This document shows, in pieces, positions 29,780-39,144 of a stretch of 64,000 bases of DNA. Both the position numbers and the translations under genes were made by a program. A model generated the notes under the pieces. It had not been told where the DNA came from and did not search any database. It saw only the letters and a program-made list of their open reading frames with translations. The stretch is from Devosia sp. 2618 (GTDB lineage Bacteria; Pseudomonadota; Alphaproteobacteria; Rhizobiales; Devosiaceae): assembly GCF_040546815.1 (NCBI RefSeq), contig NZ_JBEPOO010000001.1, positions 2,542,001 through 2,606,000 of the forward strand. The letters are read 5' to 3'. Every line of letters begins with the position of its first letter. Within the stretch, counting starts at the first letter, position 1.

Positions 29780-29909
29780 CCACGCCCTCGTGGTTCGAGG
29801 CTCGCAAGAACTCGCACCTCACCAAGAGGGCTAGTATTAGCTCAGTATCCCAGTAGCCCTCGTGGTGAGGCGCTTTGCGTTTGCAAAGCCTCGAACCACG
29901 AGGGCGTGG
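29780..29909. repeat. Inverted repeat of family F between zwf and pgl
   Basis: The element opens CCACGCCCTCGTGGTTCGAG and closes with the complementary CTCGAACCACGAGGGCGTGG, giving arms of about 23 bases. The middle has GAACTCGCACCTCACC as at 13755 and 17022. It interrupts an otherwise compact metabolic operon, so the transcript would carry a large hairpin here. Confidence 0.85.
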
Positions 29910-29924
29910 CGGGATGTTTGCTCC

Positions 29925-31406
29925 CTAGTTGTCGTCTTCGTACCAGGTGCGGCCGTCGCGTTCGATCAGGGCGATCGCGCTGCTGGGGCCCCATGTGCCT
30001 GCCACGTAGGACTGTGGTGCTTCGCTCGAACGATCCCACGCCTCGCGGATCGGGTCCACCCATTTCCACGCGGCTTCCAATTCGTCGCGGCGCATGAACA
30101 GGGTCTGGCTGCCACGAATGACGTCGAGCAGCAGGCGCTCATATGCCTCTGGCATGCGCTCGTTGAAGGTCTGGGCAAAGCTCAGGTTCAGCGGCACTTC
30201 GCGCAGGCGCATGCCGCCCGGGCCCGGATCCTTGATCATCATCATCAGCGACACGCCCTCATCGGGCTGCAGGCGGATGATGAGCTTGTTGGCCTTTGGC
30301 GCGCCCTCAGCATGATCGAACATGGAGTGCGGGATCGGCTTGAACTGGATGCAGATTTCCGAAACGCGGTCGGCCATGCGCTTGCCGGTGCGGAAATAGA
30401 ACGGCACGCCCGACCAGCGCCAGTTTTCGACTTCTGCCTTGAGCGCCACGAAAGTCTCGGTGCGGCTGCCCTTCTTGTCGTCGGGCAACTCATCCTGATA
30501 GCCAGCGACCGACGTCGTTTCGGAGCGGACGCCCTTGTACTGGCCGCGCACGGTGTTTTTGGCCACATCGCCATTGACGATCGGCTTGAGGGCGCGGAGC
30601 ACCTTGAGCTTTTCGTCGCGCAGGGCATTGGCATCGTCGGAAGCGGGTGGCTCCATGGCGACCATGCAAAGCAGCTGCAGCATATGGTTTTGGATCATGT
30701 CGCGCAGGGCGCCGGATTCGTCATAATAGCCGCGCGTGCCGGCCCCGACGGTTTCAGCAACGGTCAACTGCACGTGGTCGATGTGAGCGCTGTTCCAGAC
30801 GGGCTCGAACAGCGTATTGCCGAAGCGCAGGGCCAACAGGTTCTGCACCGTCTCTTTGCCGAGATAGTGGTCGATGCGGTAGATCTGATCTTCCTTGAAG
30901 ATCTTGGCGACGCCGTCGTTGATTTCCATCGACGAGGCCAGATCGTGGCCCAATGGCTTTTCAATCACGACGCGGGCGTCACGACGATAGAGGTTTTTGG
31001 CCGCGAGATATTCGGCGATGGGCTCAAACAGATCAGGCGCCACGGCCAGATAGAAGGCGCGCACGATGTTTGGATCTTCGCGCAGGGCGTGGCTCAGATC
31101 ATCGGATGCGTCGGGGTTGCTGACATCGAGCGAGACATAGGAGAAAATCTGGACGAAGCGGTCGATGATCGCCTGATCCTGGTATTCCTTTTCGACGAAA
31201 CTGGTGATCGCGTCGCGTGCCACTTTCTGGAAATCCTCGTTGCTCAGCTTGGAGCGCGAGGTGCCGATGATGTGGCAGTTATCGTCGAACTGGCCATCCT
31301 TGAAGCGCTGATAAAGCGCCGGGATCAGCTTGCGTTTGGTCAGATCGCCGGTGGCACCGAACACCACGTAGTCGAAAGGCTGGACAGGAATGATACGGCT
31401 GGACAC
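29925..31406 (-). CDS. zwf: Glucose-6-phosphate 1-dehydrogenase
   Basis: The 493-residue enzyme oxidises glucose 6-phosphate to the lactone with NAD(P). The nucleotide fold (FDYVVFGATGDLTKRKL), the substrate site RIDHYLGKE and the family length are all clear. The start is GTG at 31406. The BadF-type kinase gene ends 27 bases upstream, so it is probably part of the same message. The large plus-strand frame across this region is antisense shadow. Confidence 0.96.
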   Translation of the reverse strand: MSSRIIPVQPFDYVVFGATGDLTKRKLIPALYQRFKDGQFDDNCHIIGTSRSKLSNEDFQKVARDAITSFVEKEYQDQAIIDRFVQIFSYVSLDVSNPDASDDLSHALREDPNIVRAFYLAVAPDLFEPIAEYLAAKNLYRRDARVVIEKPLGHDLASSMEINDGVAKIFKEDQIYRIDHYLGKETVQNLLALRFGNTLFEPVWNSAHIDHVQLTVAETVGAGTRGYYDESGALRDMIQNHMLQLLCMVAMEPPASDDANALRDEKLKVLRALKPIVNGDVAKNTVRGQYKGVRSETTSVAGYQDELPDDKKGSRTETFVALKAEVENWRWSGVPFYFRTGKRMADRVSEICIQFKPIPHSMFDHAEGAPKANKLIIRLQPDEGVSLMMMIKDPGPGGMRLREVPLNLSFAQTFNERMPEAYERLLLDVIRGSQTLFMRRDELEAAWKWVDPIREAWDRSSEAPQSYVAGTWGPSSAIALIERDGRTWYEDDN

Positions 31407-31433
31407 TGGACTAGTCCCTGTTTGACGCGGGGT

Positions 31434-32372
31434 TCAGGCGGAGAAGTTCTGCTTGGCGAGAATGACCGCGCCATGAAGAGGTTCGAATTTTGGCAGGGCA
31501 ACGAAGTCGCCGTAGCGCTGCTGCAGGATCGGGAACAGACGTTCGCCGAACCCGCCAACGATGGCCATCACCCTGGCATCGTGCGCCTTGAACCAGCGCA
31601 CATAGGTTTCGATGTAGCCGAGCTGGATATCCATCATTTTGGACGCCACGGCGTCGCCCTTGTCGAAATATTCGATAAAGAGCGGCATCAGCTTGCCGAA
31701 TTCGGCTGGCGCGCGCCCGATCAGCGCATCGTCACAGCCTTCGGAGCCGTCGCTGCTGATGATCTTGAGATCGAGCGCCGAGGCAAAGGCCCAGGTCATG
31801 ACAGCCTGATTGTTACCACCGAGCTGGGCGATGACGGCTTTGGTCAGGGGCGAGCCTTCCGTCAGGCCATCTTCTGCCTCGACGGCGTAGCGGACCAGTT
31901 CGCGGCCCAGAATGGCGCCCGACATCTGATCGCCAATCGGGAAGCCCCAGCCACCGGCCTGATGGCGCTTGCCATCGACGATGGACATGGCCGCCGAACC
32001 GGTGCCGACAATGATCACGCCGCCTTCACCGCCACCCAGGGCACCGGCATGGGCGATATCGATATCGTCGTAAACCTTGACGCCGGCGAAGGGCCAGGCG
32101 CGCGCGGCAAATCCGGCGCGGGCACTATCCATGCGACCACCGGCCATGCCGAAGCAGGCATAGGTATTGGCGGTTTCGGCAAAATCGATACCGGCAGCCT
32201 TGAACACATCGCGCGTACCATCGCTAATGGCGCGGTAAGCGGGTTCGCCGTCGTCGATCTGCAGATTGGAGCGGCCGTTTTTGACTTCGGCCAGGGTCTT
32301 CAGATTTTCGTCAGCCAGCCGCACGCGGCAATTGGTGCCACCGCCATCGACGCCAAGATAATATCTGGGCAC
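31434..32372 (-). CDS. BadF/BadG/BcrA/BcrD-type sugar kinase (N-acetylglucosamine kinase-like)
   Basis: The 312-residue ASKHA-fold ATPase has the phosphate-1 loop GVDGGGTNCR at residues 7-16, an IVGTGSA phosphate-2-like loop, and GWGFPIGDQMSG, as in glucosamine and N-acetylglucosamine kinases of the BadF family. It leads the zwf-pgl-edd series with 27 bases before zwf. The context suggests it supplies a sugar phosphate to the pathway, but whether it acts on glucosamine, N-acetylglucosamine or glucose cannot be decided from sequence. Confidence 0.85.
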   Translation of the reverse strand: MPRYYLGVDGGGTNCRVRLADENLKTLAEVKNGRSNLQIDDGEPAYRAISDGTRDVFKAAGIDFAETANTYACFGMAGGRMDSARAGFAARAWPFAGVKVYDDIDIAHAGALGGGEGGVIIVGTGSAAMSIVDGKRHQAGGWGFPIGDQMSGAILGRELVRYAVEAEDGLTEGSPLTKAVIAQLGGNNQAVMTWAFASALDLKIISSDGSEGCDDALIGRAPAEFGKLMPLFIEYFDKGDAVASKMMDIQLGYIETYVRWFKAHDARVMAIVGGFGERLFPILQQRYGDFVALPKFEPLHGAVILAKQNFSA

Positions 32373-32645
32373 GCAGGGATTCTCCCGCTCACAAGTTGGT
32401 CGCGCTTCCAGACGGAAAACCGGGAATCCAGTTTTTGCCGGAAACGCATTGTAGGGATTCTATGATGTCGTTTCGGCGCGGACCATAGTGCCAATTCCGC
32501 TTAGACGAAAGTAGCATAAGGCACAAAAACGTCCACCAGAGGCATGAGTTGCATAGCTCGCGTGCGCGGGCAGCGCAACCCATTCGGACGTGGCGCTTTT
32601 TTGTCGCTATGAGGTGGTGATCAATCAGGTGTGGAGGCGAATACT

Positions 32646-33200
32646 GTGACACGACATGTGCTTGTGCTCGGCGGGGCCCGTTCGGGCAAAACAGCGTTCA
32701 GCGAGCAATTGGCGATCCGCAGCGGCAGCAGGCCCGCCTATCTGGCAACGGCGCAGGCGCTGGACGCCGAAATGCGCGACCGGGTGGCCAGCCACCAGGC
32801 GCTGCGCACGGCAAAATTTGCGACCATCGAGGAGCCGCTGGCGCTGTCGGACGCGCTGATCAAGGCATCGGCGGAGCATGACGTGATCCTCGTCGATTGT
32901 TTGACGCTGTGGATCACCAATCTGCTGATGGCCAATGAGGATGTCGCTGCGGCGGTGAGCGATCTGTGCGCCACGCTGGTGCAGCTCAAGACGGCCAAGG
33001 TGATTTTGGTGAGCAACGAGGTTGGACTGGGGATCGTGCCGGATAATGCGATGGCACGGACCTTCCGCGATCTGGCGGGGTCAGCGCATCAGCGGTTGGC
33101 CGAGATTTGCGATGATGCGTATTTCGTGGTGGCTGGACTGCCGATCGTGCTGAAAGGGGAAGCGCCGGGGGTGGCGGAGACGCGGCGGCATGAGGCTTAG
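32646..33200 (+). CDS. cobU: Adenosylcobinamide kinase / adenosylcobinamide-phosphate guanylyltransferase
   Basis: The 184-residue bifunctional enzyme (CobU, called CobP in Pseudomonas denitrificans) phosphorylates adenosylcobinamide and adds GMP. The P-loop GGARSGKT lies at residues 8-15 and the VDCLTLW and SNEVGLGIVP segments are diagnostic. The start is GTG at 32646 with GGAGG eight bases upstream, rather than the GTG five codons earlier. The 273-base gap upstream shows no B12 box, so riboswitch control of this gene is not evident. Confidence 0.94.
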   Translation: MTRHVLVLGGARSGKTAFSEQLAIRSGSRPAYLATAQALDAEMRDRVASHQALRTAKFATIEEPLALSDALIKASAEHDVILVDCLTLWITNLLMANEDVAAAVSDLCATLVQLKTAKVILVSNEVGLGIVPDNAMARTFRDLAGSAHQRLAEICDDAYFVVAGLPIVLKGEAPGVAETRRHEA

Positions 33201-33280
33201 GGAGCTGGGTGGCTGATTGTGGGTGCCGCTTGCAGGTCTTTTCACTTCCAGAGCTGGCCAAAGGCGCTTGAGGTTTTAGA

Positions 33281-33476
33281 GGATACCCCCACCTGCCATT
33301 CGACCCTAGGTCTCATGGCCTTCTCACCTAAAATCACGCCACTGGCGTGATTTTGCCTTTGGCCGGATCGAAGTCCCCCTGATAGGGGGAGGAATCCGAT
33401 CGAGTTTGCGGTGATATCTGACCTAGCACCGGCCAAATCCCTCCCCCTATCAGGGGGAGGTTAGGTGGGGGTATCC
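33281..33476. repeat. Family E inverted repeat with an inserted hairpin module
   Basis: The outer element (GGATACCCCCACCT at the start, complement at the end) is the same as at 26951, but about 80 bases are inserted after ACCT (33294-33373). The insert contains the perfect hairpin AAAATCACGCC-ACT-GGCGTGATTTT at 33330-33354. The same insert at the same point occurs at 47502 and 51687. It separates the convergent cobU and cobD genes, and the hairpin could serve as a terminator in both directions. Confidence 0.85.
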
Positions 33477-33498
33477 TCGTAAAAACGCGCCTTCGCCA

Positions 33499-34461
33499 CT
33501 ACGCCACCCAAGCCAACAACGCCATCACTACACTCACCCCGAGCAGCACATTGAGCGTGCTGTGGTAGAGCACCAGCGCCCGCAAAATATCGCTGCCGAC
33601 CAGCTCGGATTTACCGTCGCCGAAGCTGGGGAGGTCGACCCGTTCGCCATCATAGCTGCGGGGGCCGCCGAGTTTGAAGCCCAGAGCACCGGCAAAGCTG
33701 GCTTCGGGCCATCCGGAATTGGGCGAGGCGTGTTTGCTCGCGTCGCGGTCGGCGATGGACCAGGCGCTGCCGGGGCTGGCATGGGGCGTGAAGAAGCAGG
33801 CGGCAGTGATCAGCAGGGATGTGAGGCGCGCCGGGATCCAGTTGACCAGATCGTCGAGCTTGGCGGCGGCCCAGCCATAGTCGCGGTAGCGCTCATTCAT
33901 ATGGCCGATCATGGAATCGGCGGTGTTGATGGCCTTGTAAAGCGCGATGCCCGGCAGGCCGAAAATGACCAGCCAGAACCACGGCGCGACGACACCATCG
34001 GAGGTGCTTTCGGCGAGGGTTTCGATGGCGGCGCGGGCGACGCCGGCTTCATCGAGGGTTTGGGGATCGCGGCCGACGATGTGGCTGACGGCTTCGCGAC
34101 CGGCTTCAAGCGAGGTGCGGAGGGCTGTGGCGACTGCTTCCACGGCGCGGCCGAGTTCCTTTTGCGCGAGGAAGGGCGTGGCGACGAGGATTTCGAGCAG
34201 CCAGCCGCCGGGAATGGCGCGGAGGGCTTGTTGGGCGGCGACGGCGATAACCAGGAGCAGCACGAGCAGGCCGCCAAGGGCGACGATGCCGGCATCGCGG
34301 CGCTGACGGGCGGTGCGTTCGGGGGTGTTGAGGCGGGTTTCGAGGAAATCGATGATGGTGCCGAACCACATGACCGGGTGGCCCACGGCGGCAACGAGGC
34401 GTGGAGAATAGCCGAGGCGGCGCTCGAGGATCAGGGCGGCGGAGGCGATGAAGGCGTGCAT
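33499..34461 (-). CDS. cobD: Adenosylcobinamide-phosphate synthase
   Basis: The 320-residue membrane protein (CobD of Pseudomonas numbering, CbiB in Salmonella) joins aminopropanol phosphate to adenosylcobyric acid. The signature ESTSDGVVAPWFW and NTADSMIGH segments and several hydrophobic helices are present. It is the last gene of the minus-strand cobA-cobB-cobQ-cobD series, separated from cobQ by a palindromic repeat. cobC, which usually accompanies cobD in this order, is not here. Confidence 0.94.
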   Translation of the reverse strand: MHAFIASAALILERRLGYSPRLVAAVGHPVMWFGTIIDFLETRLNTPERTARQRRDAGIVALGGLLVLLLVIAVAAQQALRAIPGGWLLEILVATPFLAQKELGRAVEAVATALRTSLEAGREAVSHIVGRDPQTLDEAGVARAAIETLAESTSDGVVAPWFWLVIFGLPGIALYKAINTADSMIGHMNERYRDYGWAAAKLDDLVNWIPARLTSLLITAACFFTPHASPGSAWSIADRDASKHASPNSGWPEASFAGALGFKLGGPRSYDGERVDLPSFGDGKSELVGSDILRALVLYHSTLNVLLGVSVVMALLAWVA

Positions 34462-34550
34462 GTGGTGGATCTCGGGCTCGAAGCCTTTTAGCCCACGACT
34501 TCAATGGCGCGAAAGCGGGAATGACGCGGTCGGTGGCAAAACACTCTGAC

Positions 34551-34640
34551 GTAGCCCTCATGGTGAGCTTGTCGAACTACGAGGGCTTGGCGAGATCGTG
34601 CCACGACCTCGTCCTTCGACAGGCTCAGGATGAGGTCTAC
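34551..34640. repeat. Family F-related palindromic repeat between cobQ and cobD
   Basis: The stretch has GTAGCCCTCATGGTGAGCTT and then CCACGACCTCGTCCTTCGAC followed by AGGCTCAGGATGAGGTCTAC. These pieces recur at 36119 and 57259. They are the common intergenic palindromes of this genome and suggest a composite of two half elements. Confidence 0.75.
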
Positions 34641-34663
34641 TGGGAGTGCCGAGGTCTAGCGGT

Positions 34664-36115
34664 CTACCTCGCCAGCGCCAATAGCGCGTCGATGTCGAGA
34701 TGGGTGGCGAGGTGGGCGGCTAGGGCGTCGAGGGTTTGGTCGATGGTGGTTTCGTAGGCGAGGTCGGGGCTGGCGGCGTTGCCGAGGTAGGCGCGGCGGA
34801 AGGCGTCGGCGGCGAAGAGGCCGTGGAGGTAGGTGCCGGCGACGCGGCTATCGGTGCTGATGGCGCCTTCATCGGCGGCGGCGACGCGAGCGAAGGGGCG
34901 GGTGCGGTCGGGGCCCGCCGTTTCGCCCATATGCATGTGATAGCCGCTGATGGACTGGCCGGAGGGGGCGTGGATGGCCTGTTCGACTCGGAGTTGCTTG
35001 GTGGGGGTGAGGACAGTTTCGACGCTTAGGAGGCCGAGTCCATTGCTAACGCCGGGCGTGCCTTCGATGCCCTCGGGGTCGGCGATGGTGCGGCCGAGCA
35101 TCTGGTAGCCGCCGCAAATGCCGAGAACGCGGCCGCCGGCGCGGTGATGGGCGAGGATATCGATATCCCACCCATTGGCGCGCAGGGCGGCGAGATCGCT
35201 GCGGGTGGCCTTAGAGCCGGGCAGGATGATGAGATCGGCGTGACGCGGCAGGGGCTGGCCGGGCTCCACCATGATGACGCTGACATCGGGCTCGGCGCGG
35301 AGCGGATCGAGGTCGTCGAAATTGGCGATGCGCGGCAGGCGGGGCACGGCAATGGTGAAGCGCCCTGCCCGGTTGGACGCGAAATCATCGAGCGCGAGCA
35401 CGTCCTCGGCGGGGAGTTTGCTGGCATCGGCGAACCACGGCACGGGGCCGAGGCAGGGGACGCCGGTGCGCTCGGCGATGAAGGCGGAGCCGGTGGCAAA
35501 AAGCGATGGATCGCCCTGGAATTTGTTGATCACGGTGGCGGCGATGAGGGCGGCGTCGGCGGGGTGGATGACTGCGAAGGTGCCAACGATGGAGGCGATG
35601 ACGCCGCCGCGATTGATGTCGCCGACGAGGATCACCGGGACATTGGCGGCCTGGGCGAAGCCGAAATTGGCGAGATCATTGGCGCGCATATTGACCTCGG
35701 AGGCGCTGCCGGCGCCTTCGACGAGGACGATATCGGCACTGGCTGAAAGCTCTTGGAAGGCGGCGAGGACTTCGGGCATCAGCTTGCCGCGCTCGCTCCA
35801 ATAGGCGCGGGCCGACATAGAGGCGCGGCGCTGTCCACGGACGACGACCTGCGAGCCGGTTTCCTGTTCTGGTTTGAGCAGGACCGGGTTCATGGCGGTG
35901 ATGGGTTCGCGGCGGGCGGCGCGGGCTTGCAGCGCCTGGGCGCGGCCGATTTCGCCGCCATCGGCGGTGACGGCGGCGTTGTTGCTCATGTTTTGCGGTT
36001 TGAAGGGCGCCACGGAGAGGCCACGATTGGCCAGCGCGCGGCAGAGGCCGGCGACGAGGAGGGATTTACCGACATCGGAGCCGGTGCCCATGAACATCAG
36101 GGATTTAGCGGACAT
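34664..36115 (-). CDS. cobQ: Cobyric acid synthase
   Basis: The 483-residue glutamine amidotransferase amidates positions b, d, e and g of adenosylcobyrinic diamide. The N-terminal dethiobiotin-synthetase-like P-loop is GTGSDVGKS at residues 10-18, and the class I amidotransferase domain has nucleophile Cys334 in [10 protein letters not shown]. Length is normal. It lies between cobB and cobD on the minus strand, with short palindromic repeats on either side. Confidence 0.96.
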   Translation of the reverse strand: MSAKSLMFMGTGSDVGKSLLVAGLCRALANRGLSVAPFKPQNMSNNAAVTADGGEIGRAQALQARAARREPITAMNPVLLKPEQETGSQVVVRGQRRASMSARAYWSERGKLMPEVLAAFQELSASADIVLVEGAGSASEVNMRANDLANFGFAQAANVPVILVGDINRGGVIASIVGTFAVIHPADAALIAATVINKFQGDPSLFATGSAFIAERTGVPCLGPVPWFADASKLPAEDVLALDDFASNRAGRFTIAVPRLPRIANFDDLDPLRAEPDVSVIMVEPGQPLPRHADLIILPGSKATRSDLAALRANGWDIDILAHHRAGGRVLGICGGYQMLGRTIADPEGIEGTPGVSNGLGLLSVETVLTPTKQLRVEQAIHAPSGQSISGYHMHMGETAGPDRTRPFARVAAADEGAISTDSRVAGTYLHGLFAADAFRRAYLGNAASPDLAYETTIDQTLDALAAHLATHLDIDALLALAR

Positions 36116-36118
36116 GTT

Positions 36119-36225
36119 CAGTAGACCTCATCCTGAGCCTGTCGAAGGACGAGGCCGTGGCAAGATCGGTGTGCCCGACCTCGTGGTTCGCCCTTCGACA
36201 GGCTCAGGGGGCTCACCATGAGGCC
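36119..36225. repeat. Palindromic repeat between cobB and cobQ
   Basis: The gap is entirely repeat: GTAGACCTCATCCTGAGCCT, GTCGAAGGACGAGG, then CCGACCTCGTGGTTCG and CCTTCGACAGGCTCAGGG. The two halves are partly complementary. The element abuts the cobB stop codon directly. Confidence 0.75.
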
Positions 36226-37527
36226 TCATGGATATGCCGCATCGATGATGTGGGCGTAGGAGCCCATGGTGCGGCCGATGACGGCGCCCATGGGTGGCAG
36301 GGGTTCGTTGCGGGCGTCGGTGGCGGCGAAGAGTGGCGTGAGGCGGGATTGTCTGGCGGATGAGTAATGGAACTCGTGCGCGTTGAGATGGCCGGGCCAG
36401 GGCAGATCGCCGGACTGGATCAGGCGGCGATAGCCCAGGATGCGCTTGGGGCGATCGATGCGTGTGGTGACGGGGAGCAGGTTGGCCATGGCGTGGCCCT
36501 GCCCGGCTTTGTCGACCAGCGTTTCGCCCAGCACCATGAAGCCGCCGCACTCGCCATAGATCAGCGCATTGCGGTCGTGGGCGGCTGTGAGGCCCGACTT
36601 GAAGGTTTGTGCGGCGGCAAGGGTGGCGCCATGCAGTTCGGGATAGCCGCCGGGGAGATAGATGGCGTCAGCATCGCTGGCGGGGGCTTCGTTGGCGAGG
36701 GGCGAGAAGAAGCTGAGTTCGGCACCCATGGCCCGCCAGCCGTCGAGCAGGTGGGGATAGAGGAAGGCGAAGGCGTCGTCGCGGGCGATGGCGATGCGCT
36801 GGCCAAGGGGGGCGAGTGGGGCTGATGGAGCGTCGCCTTCGGCGATGGGCGTGGCGAGGGCGTGCAGGCGCGGCAGGTCGATGAAGCTGGCGATGGCTTC
36901 GGCAGCGGCATCGAGGAAGGTTTCGAAGGCGGCGACTTCGCCGGGCATGACGAGGCCGAGATGGCGTTCGGGGACGATGAGATTTGCGTCGCGCGGGATG
37001 GCGCCAAGGCATGGGATGCCGGTGGCGGAGAGGGCATCTGTCAGCATGCGCTCGTGCTTCATCGAGGCGACGCGATTGAGGATGACGCCCGCAATGCGCA
37101 CACCGGGGCGCCAATTGGCGAAGCCCGCGACGAGGGGTGCGACGGACTGGCTCTGGCGTTCGGCATCGACGACGAGGATGACCGGGAGTTCGAGCAGTTC
37201 GGCAAGATCGGCGGTGGAGCCGGTATTGTCGGCGGCGCCATCGAACAGGCCCATGACGCCCTCGACCAGCAGCAGATCGGCGCCGGTGGCCTGGGTGGCG
37301 GCTAGGGATTTGAGGCGGGCAGCGCTCATCGACCACGGATCGAGATTGACCGCATCGCGCAGGGCGGCGCGGGAGAGAAAGGCCGGGTCGATGTAGTCGG
37401 GGCCGGTTTTGGCGGGCGCGACGACGGTGCCACGACGGCGGAGCGCCGCGAGCAGGCCGAGGGTGATGACGGTTTTGCCCGAGCCGGAACGTGGGGCAGC
37501 GATGACGAGGCCCTTAGCCAAAGACAT
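36226..37527 (-). CDS. cobB: Cobyrinate a,c-diamide synthase
   Basis: The 433-residue glutamine-dependent enzyme amidates the a and c carboxylates (hydrogenobyrinic acid in the aerobic route). The N-terminal P-loop region APRSGSGKT lies at residues 11-19, and the amidotransferase Cys327 is in GECGGFMVLGE. Its start overlaps the end of cobA by 14 bases, so the genes are translationally linked. Confidence 0.95.
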   Translation of the reverse strand: MSLAKGLVIAAPRSGSGKTVITLGLLAALRRRGTVVAPAKTGPDYIDPAFLSRAALRDAVNLDPWSMSAARLKSLAATQATGADLLLVEGVMGLFDGAADNTGSTADLAELLELPVILVVDAERQSQSVAPLVAGFANWRPGVRIAGVILNRVASMKHERMLTDALSATGIPCLGAIPRDANLIVPERHLGLVMPGEVAAFETFLDAAAEAIASFIDLPRLHALATPIAEGDAPSAPLAPLGQRIAIARDDAFAFLYPHLLDGWRAMGAELSFFSPLANEAPASDADAIYLPGGYPELHGATLAAAQTFKSGLTAAHDRNALIYGECGGFMVLGETLVDKAGQGHAMANLLPVTTRIDRPKRILGYRRLIQSGDLPWPGHLNAHEFHYSSARQSRLTPLFAATDARNEPLPPMGAVIGRTMGSYAHIIDAAYP

Positions 37528-38350
37528 GCCCTCGCGCTTGGTCGACGTACCAGTCGAGGGATTGGCGGTAGGCGCTGACGGGGCCGAGGACGACGATGGC
37601 GGGGGTGGGAACGTTGGTGAGCGTGGGCGCGTCCGCGAGGGTGGTTTCGATGACGGATTGGTTTGGTGTCGCCGCGTGGGACACTATGGCGACGCGGTCG
37701 GAGCCGTCGCGGCCGGCGGCTAGCAGTTTTTCGGCGATGGAGCCGAGATGTTTGACGGCCATGAACATGACGATGACCGGGGCGGCATTGGCCACGGCGT
37801 TCCAGTCGACGCCTTGCGGGACCGCGCCGGATTCGTCGTGGCCGGTGAGGAAAATCACGGCGTGGTTGGTGTCGCGGTGGGTGACGGGAATGCCGGCATA
37901 GGCAAGGCCACCAAGGCCCGAGGAAATGCCGGGGACGATGCGGAAGGGCACGCCTGCCCGCGCCAGGGCACCGGCTTCTTCGCCGCCGCGACCGAACATG
38001 AAGGGATCGCCGCCCTTGAGACGCAGGACGCGTTTGCCGGCTTTGGCGAGGTCGATCAATTGGAGGGAAATGTCGGCCTGCTTGGGCGATGGCTTGCCAC
38101 CGCGCTTGCCGGCGAACAGCTTTTCGACCCGGCTGGGCGCCATGGCGAGGAGGTCGGGCGAGACGAGGGCGTCGTGGACGATGACATCGGCCTGAGCGAG
38201 CGCGTGATAGGCGAGCAGGGACACGAGACCAGGGCCGCCGGGCCCGGCGCCGACCAGCCAGACGCTGCCCGGTTCGAGCCTGGGGAAGTCGGCGTGATCG
38301 AGCGCGGCGAAGTGGCCGGGGCGCTTTGATTTTTTGATCCAGCCAAACAT
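37514..38350 (-). CDS. cobA: Uroporphyrinogen-III C-methyltransferase
   Basis: The 278-residue SUMT enzyme adds methyl groups at C2 and C7 of uroporphyrinogen III to give precorrin-2, feeding corrin and possibly siroheme synthesis. It has the family start GAGPGGPGLVSL, the LKGGDPFMFGRGGEEA segment and an intact methyltransferase fold, without fused CysG domains. It heads the minus-strand group cobA-cobB-cobQ-cobD and is divergent from cobK with 68 bases between. Confidence 0.95.
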   Translation of the reverse strand: MFGWIKKSKRPGHFAALDHADFPRLEPGSVWLVGAGPGGPGLVSLLAYHALAQADVIVHDALVSPDLLAMAPSRVEKLFAGKRGGKPSPKQADISLQLIDLAKAGKRVLRLKGGDPFMFGRGGEEAGALARAGVPFRIVPGISSGLGGLAYAGIPVTHRDTNHAVIFLTGHDESGAVPQGVDWNAVANAAPVIVMFMAVKHLGSIAEKLLAAGRDGSDRVAIVSHAATPNQSVIETTLADAPTLTNVPTPAIVVLGPVSAYRQSLDWYVDQARGHVFG

Positions 38351-38418
38351 CAGTGCAACAACTCTTGAGACGGCGCTTTGAAATAGGCACAGTGGGTGGG
38401 TGGAGCACCGATAGGCCG

Positions 38419-39144
38419 ATGAAGATATTGATCCTTGGAGGGACAGCCGAAGCGCGTCAACTGGCCAATCGGCTGGTGGCGCTGGGCCATGACGTGACGA
38501 CCTCGCTGGCGGGGCGGACGCAGGACCCGATTTTGCCCGAGGGCGGGTTGCGCATGGGGCGGTTCGGCGGCATTCCGGGGCTGGCAGCTTATCTGCGGGC
38601 GGCGGGGATCGAGCGGCTGGTGGATGCGACGCATCCCTATGCGGGTCAGATTTCGATCAATGCCGTGGCGGCGGCCCGCGCGACCGGCGTTCCGCTGGTG
38701 CGGTATATGCGCCCGGCCTGGGAGCAGGCGGTTGGCGATGACTGGATGACTGTGGAGACGGCGGCCGAGGCGGCACGCGCCCTGCCCTGCAATGCCGATG
38801 TGCTGCTGACCACGGGCCATACCGGGCTGGAGCATTTTCTGGAGCGCGACGATTGCCAGTTTGTGGTGCGGACCATCGAGGCCCCGGCGGTGGAGATGCC
38901 GCGCCATGCGACGCTGCTGCGGACGCGACCACCCTATAGCGTCAGCGACGAAATGGCGCTGATGGAGCGCGAGGGGACCACTCATGTGGTGACCAAGAAT
39001 TCGGGCGGCGCGCAGACGGCGGCCAAGCTGGAAGCCGCGCGGCGGCTTGGCGTAAAAGTGGTCATGATCGAACGGCCTGCCTATGGACCGGCACTGGAAG
39101 TAGCGAGCATCGACGCTGCCGTGGACGCACTAGTGCTGGGCTGA
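38419..39144 (+). CDS. cobK: Precorrin-6A reductase
   Basis: The 241-residue enzyme reduces precorrin-6A to precorrin-6B with NADPH. The N-terminal LILGGTAEARQLA, ATHPYAGQIS and TKNSGG segments are typical of CobK/CbiJ. ATG at 38419 was chosen because LILGG should be at the N-terminus; the frame continues 22 codons upstream. Its last 64 bases overlap the convergent cobE gene. Neighbouring methyltransferases (cobI, cobJ, cobL, cobM) are absent. Confidence 0.93.
   Translation: MKILILGGTAEARQLANRLVALGHDVTTSLAGRTQDPILPEGGLRMGRFGGIPGLAAYLRAAGIERLVDATHPYAGQISINAVAAARATGVPLVRYMRPAWEQAVGDDWMTVETAAEAARALPCNADVLLTTGHTGLEHFLERDDCQFVVRTIEAPAVEMPRHATLLRTRPPYSVSDEMALMEREGTTHVVTKNSGGAQTAAKLEAARRLGVKVVMIERPAYGPALEVASIDAAVDALVLG

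Noticed and set aside
29862-32465. 867-codon open frame on the plus strand over zwf and the BadF kinase
   Set aside because: Antisense shadow of two certain genes; it even runs through an intergenic repeat, and has no recognisable domain.
32373-32645. Cobalamin riboswitch upstream of cobU
   Set aside because: No B12 box or CCCCCGCAACTG-type block is found in this gap, unlike at 49818.
37326-38408. 360-codon Arg-rich frame on the minus strand across cobB and cobA
   Set aside because: Out-of-frame reading of two certain genes; extreme Arg/Pro/His content.
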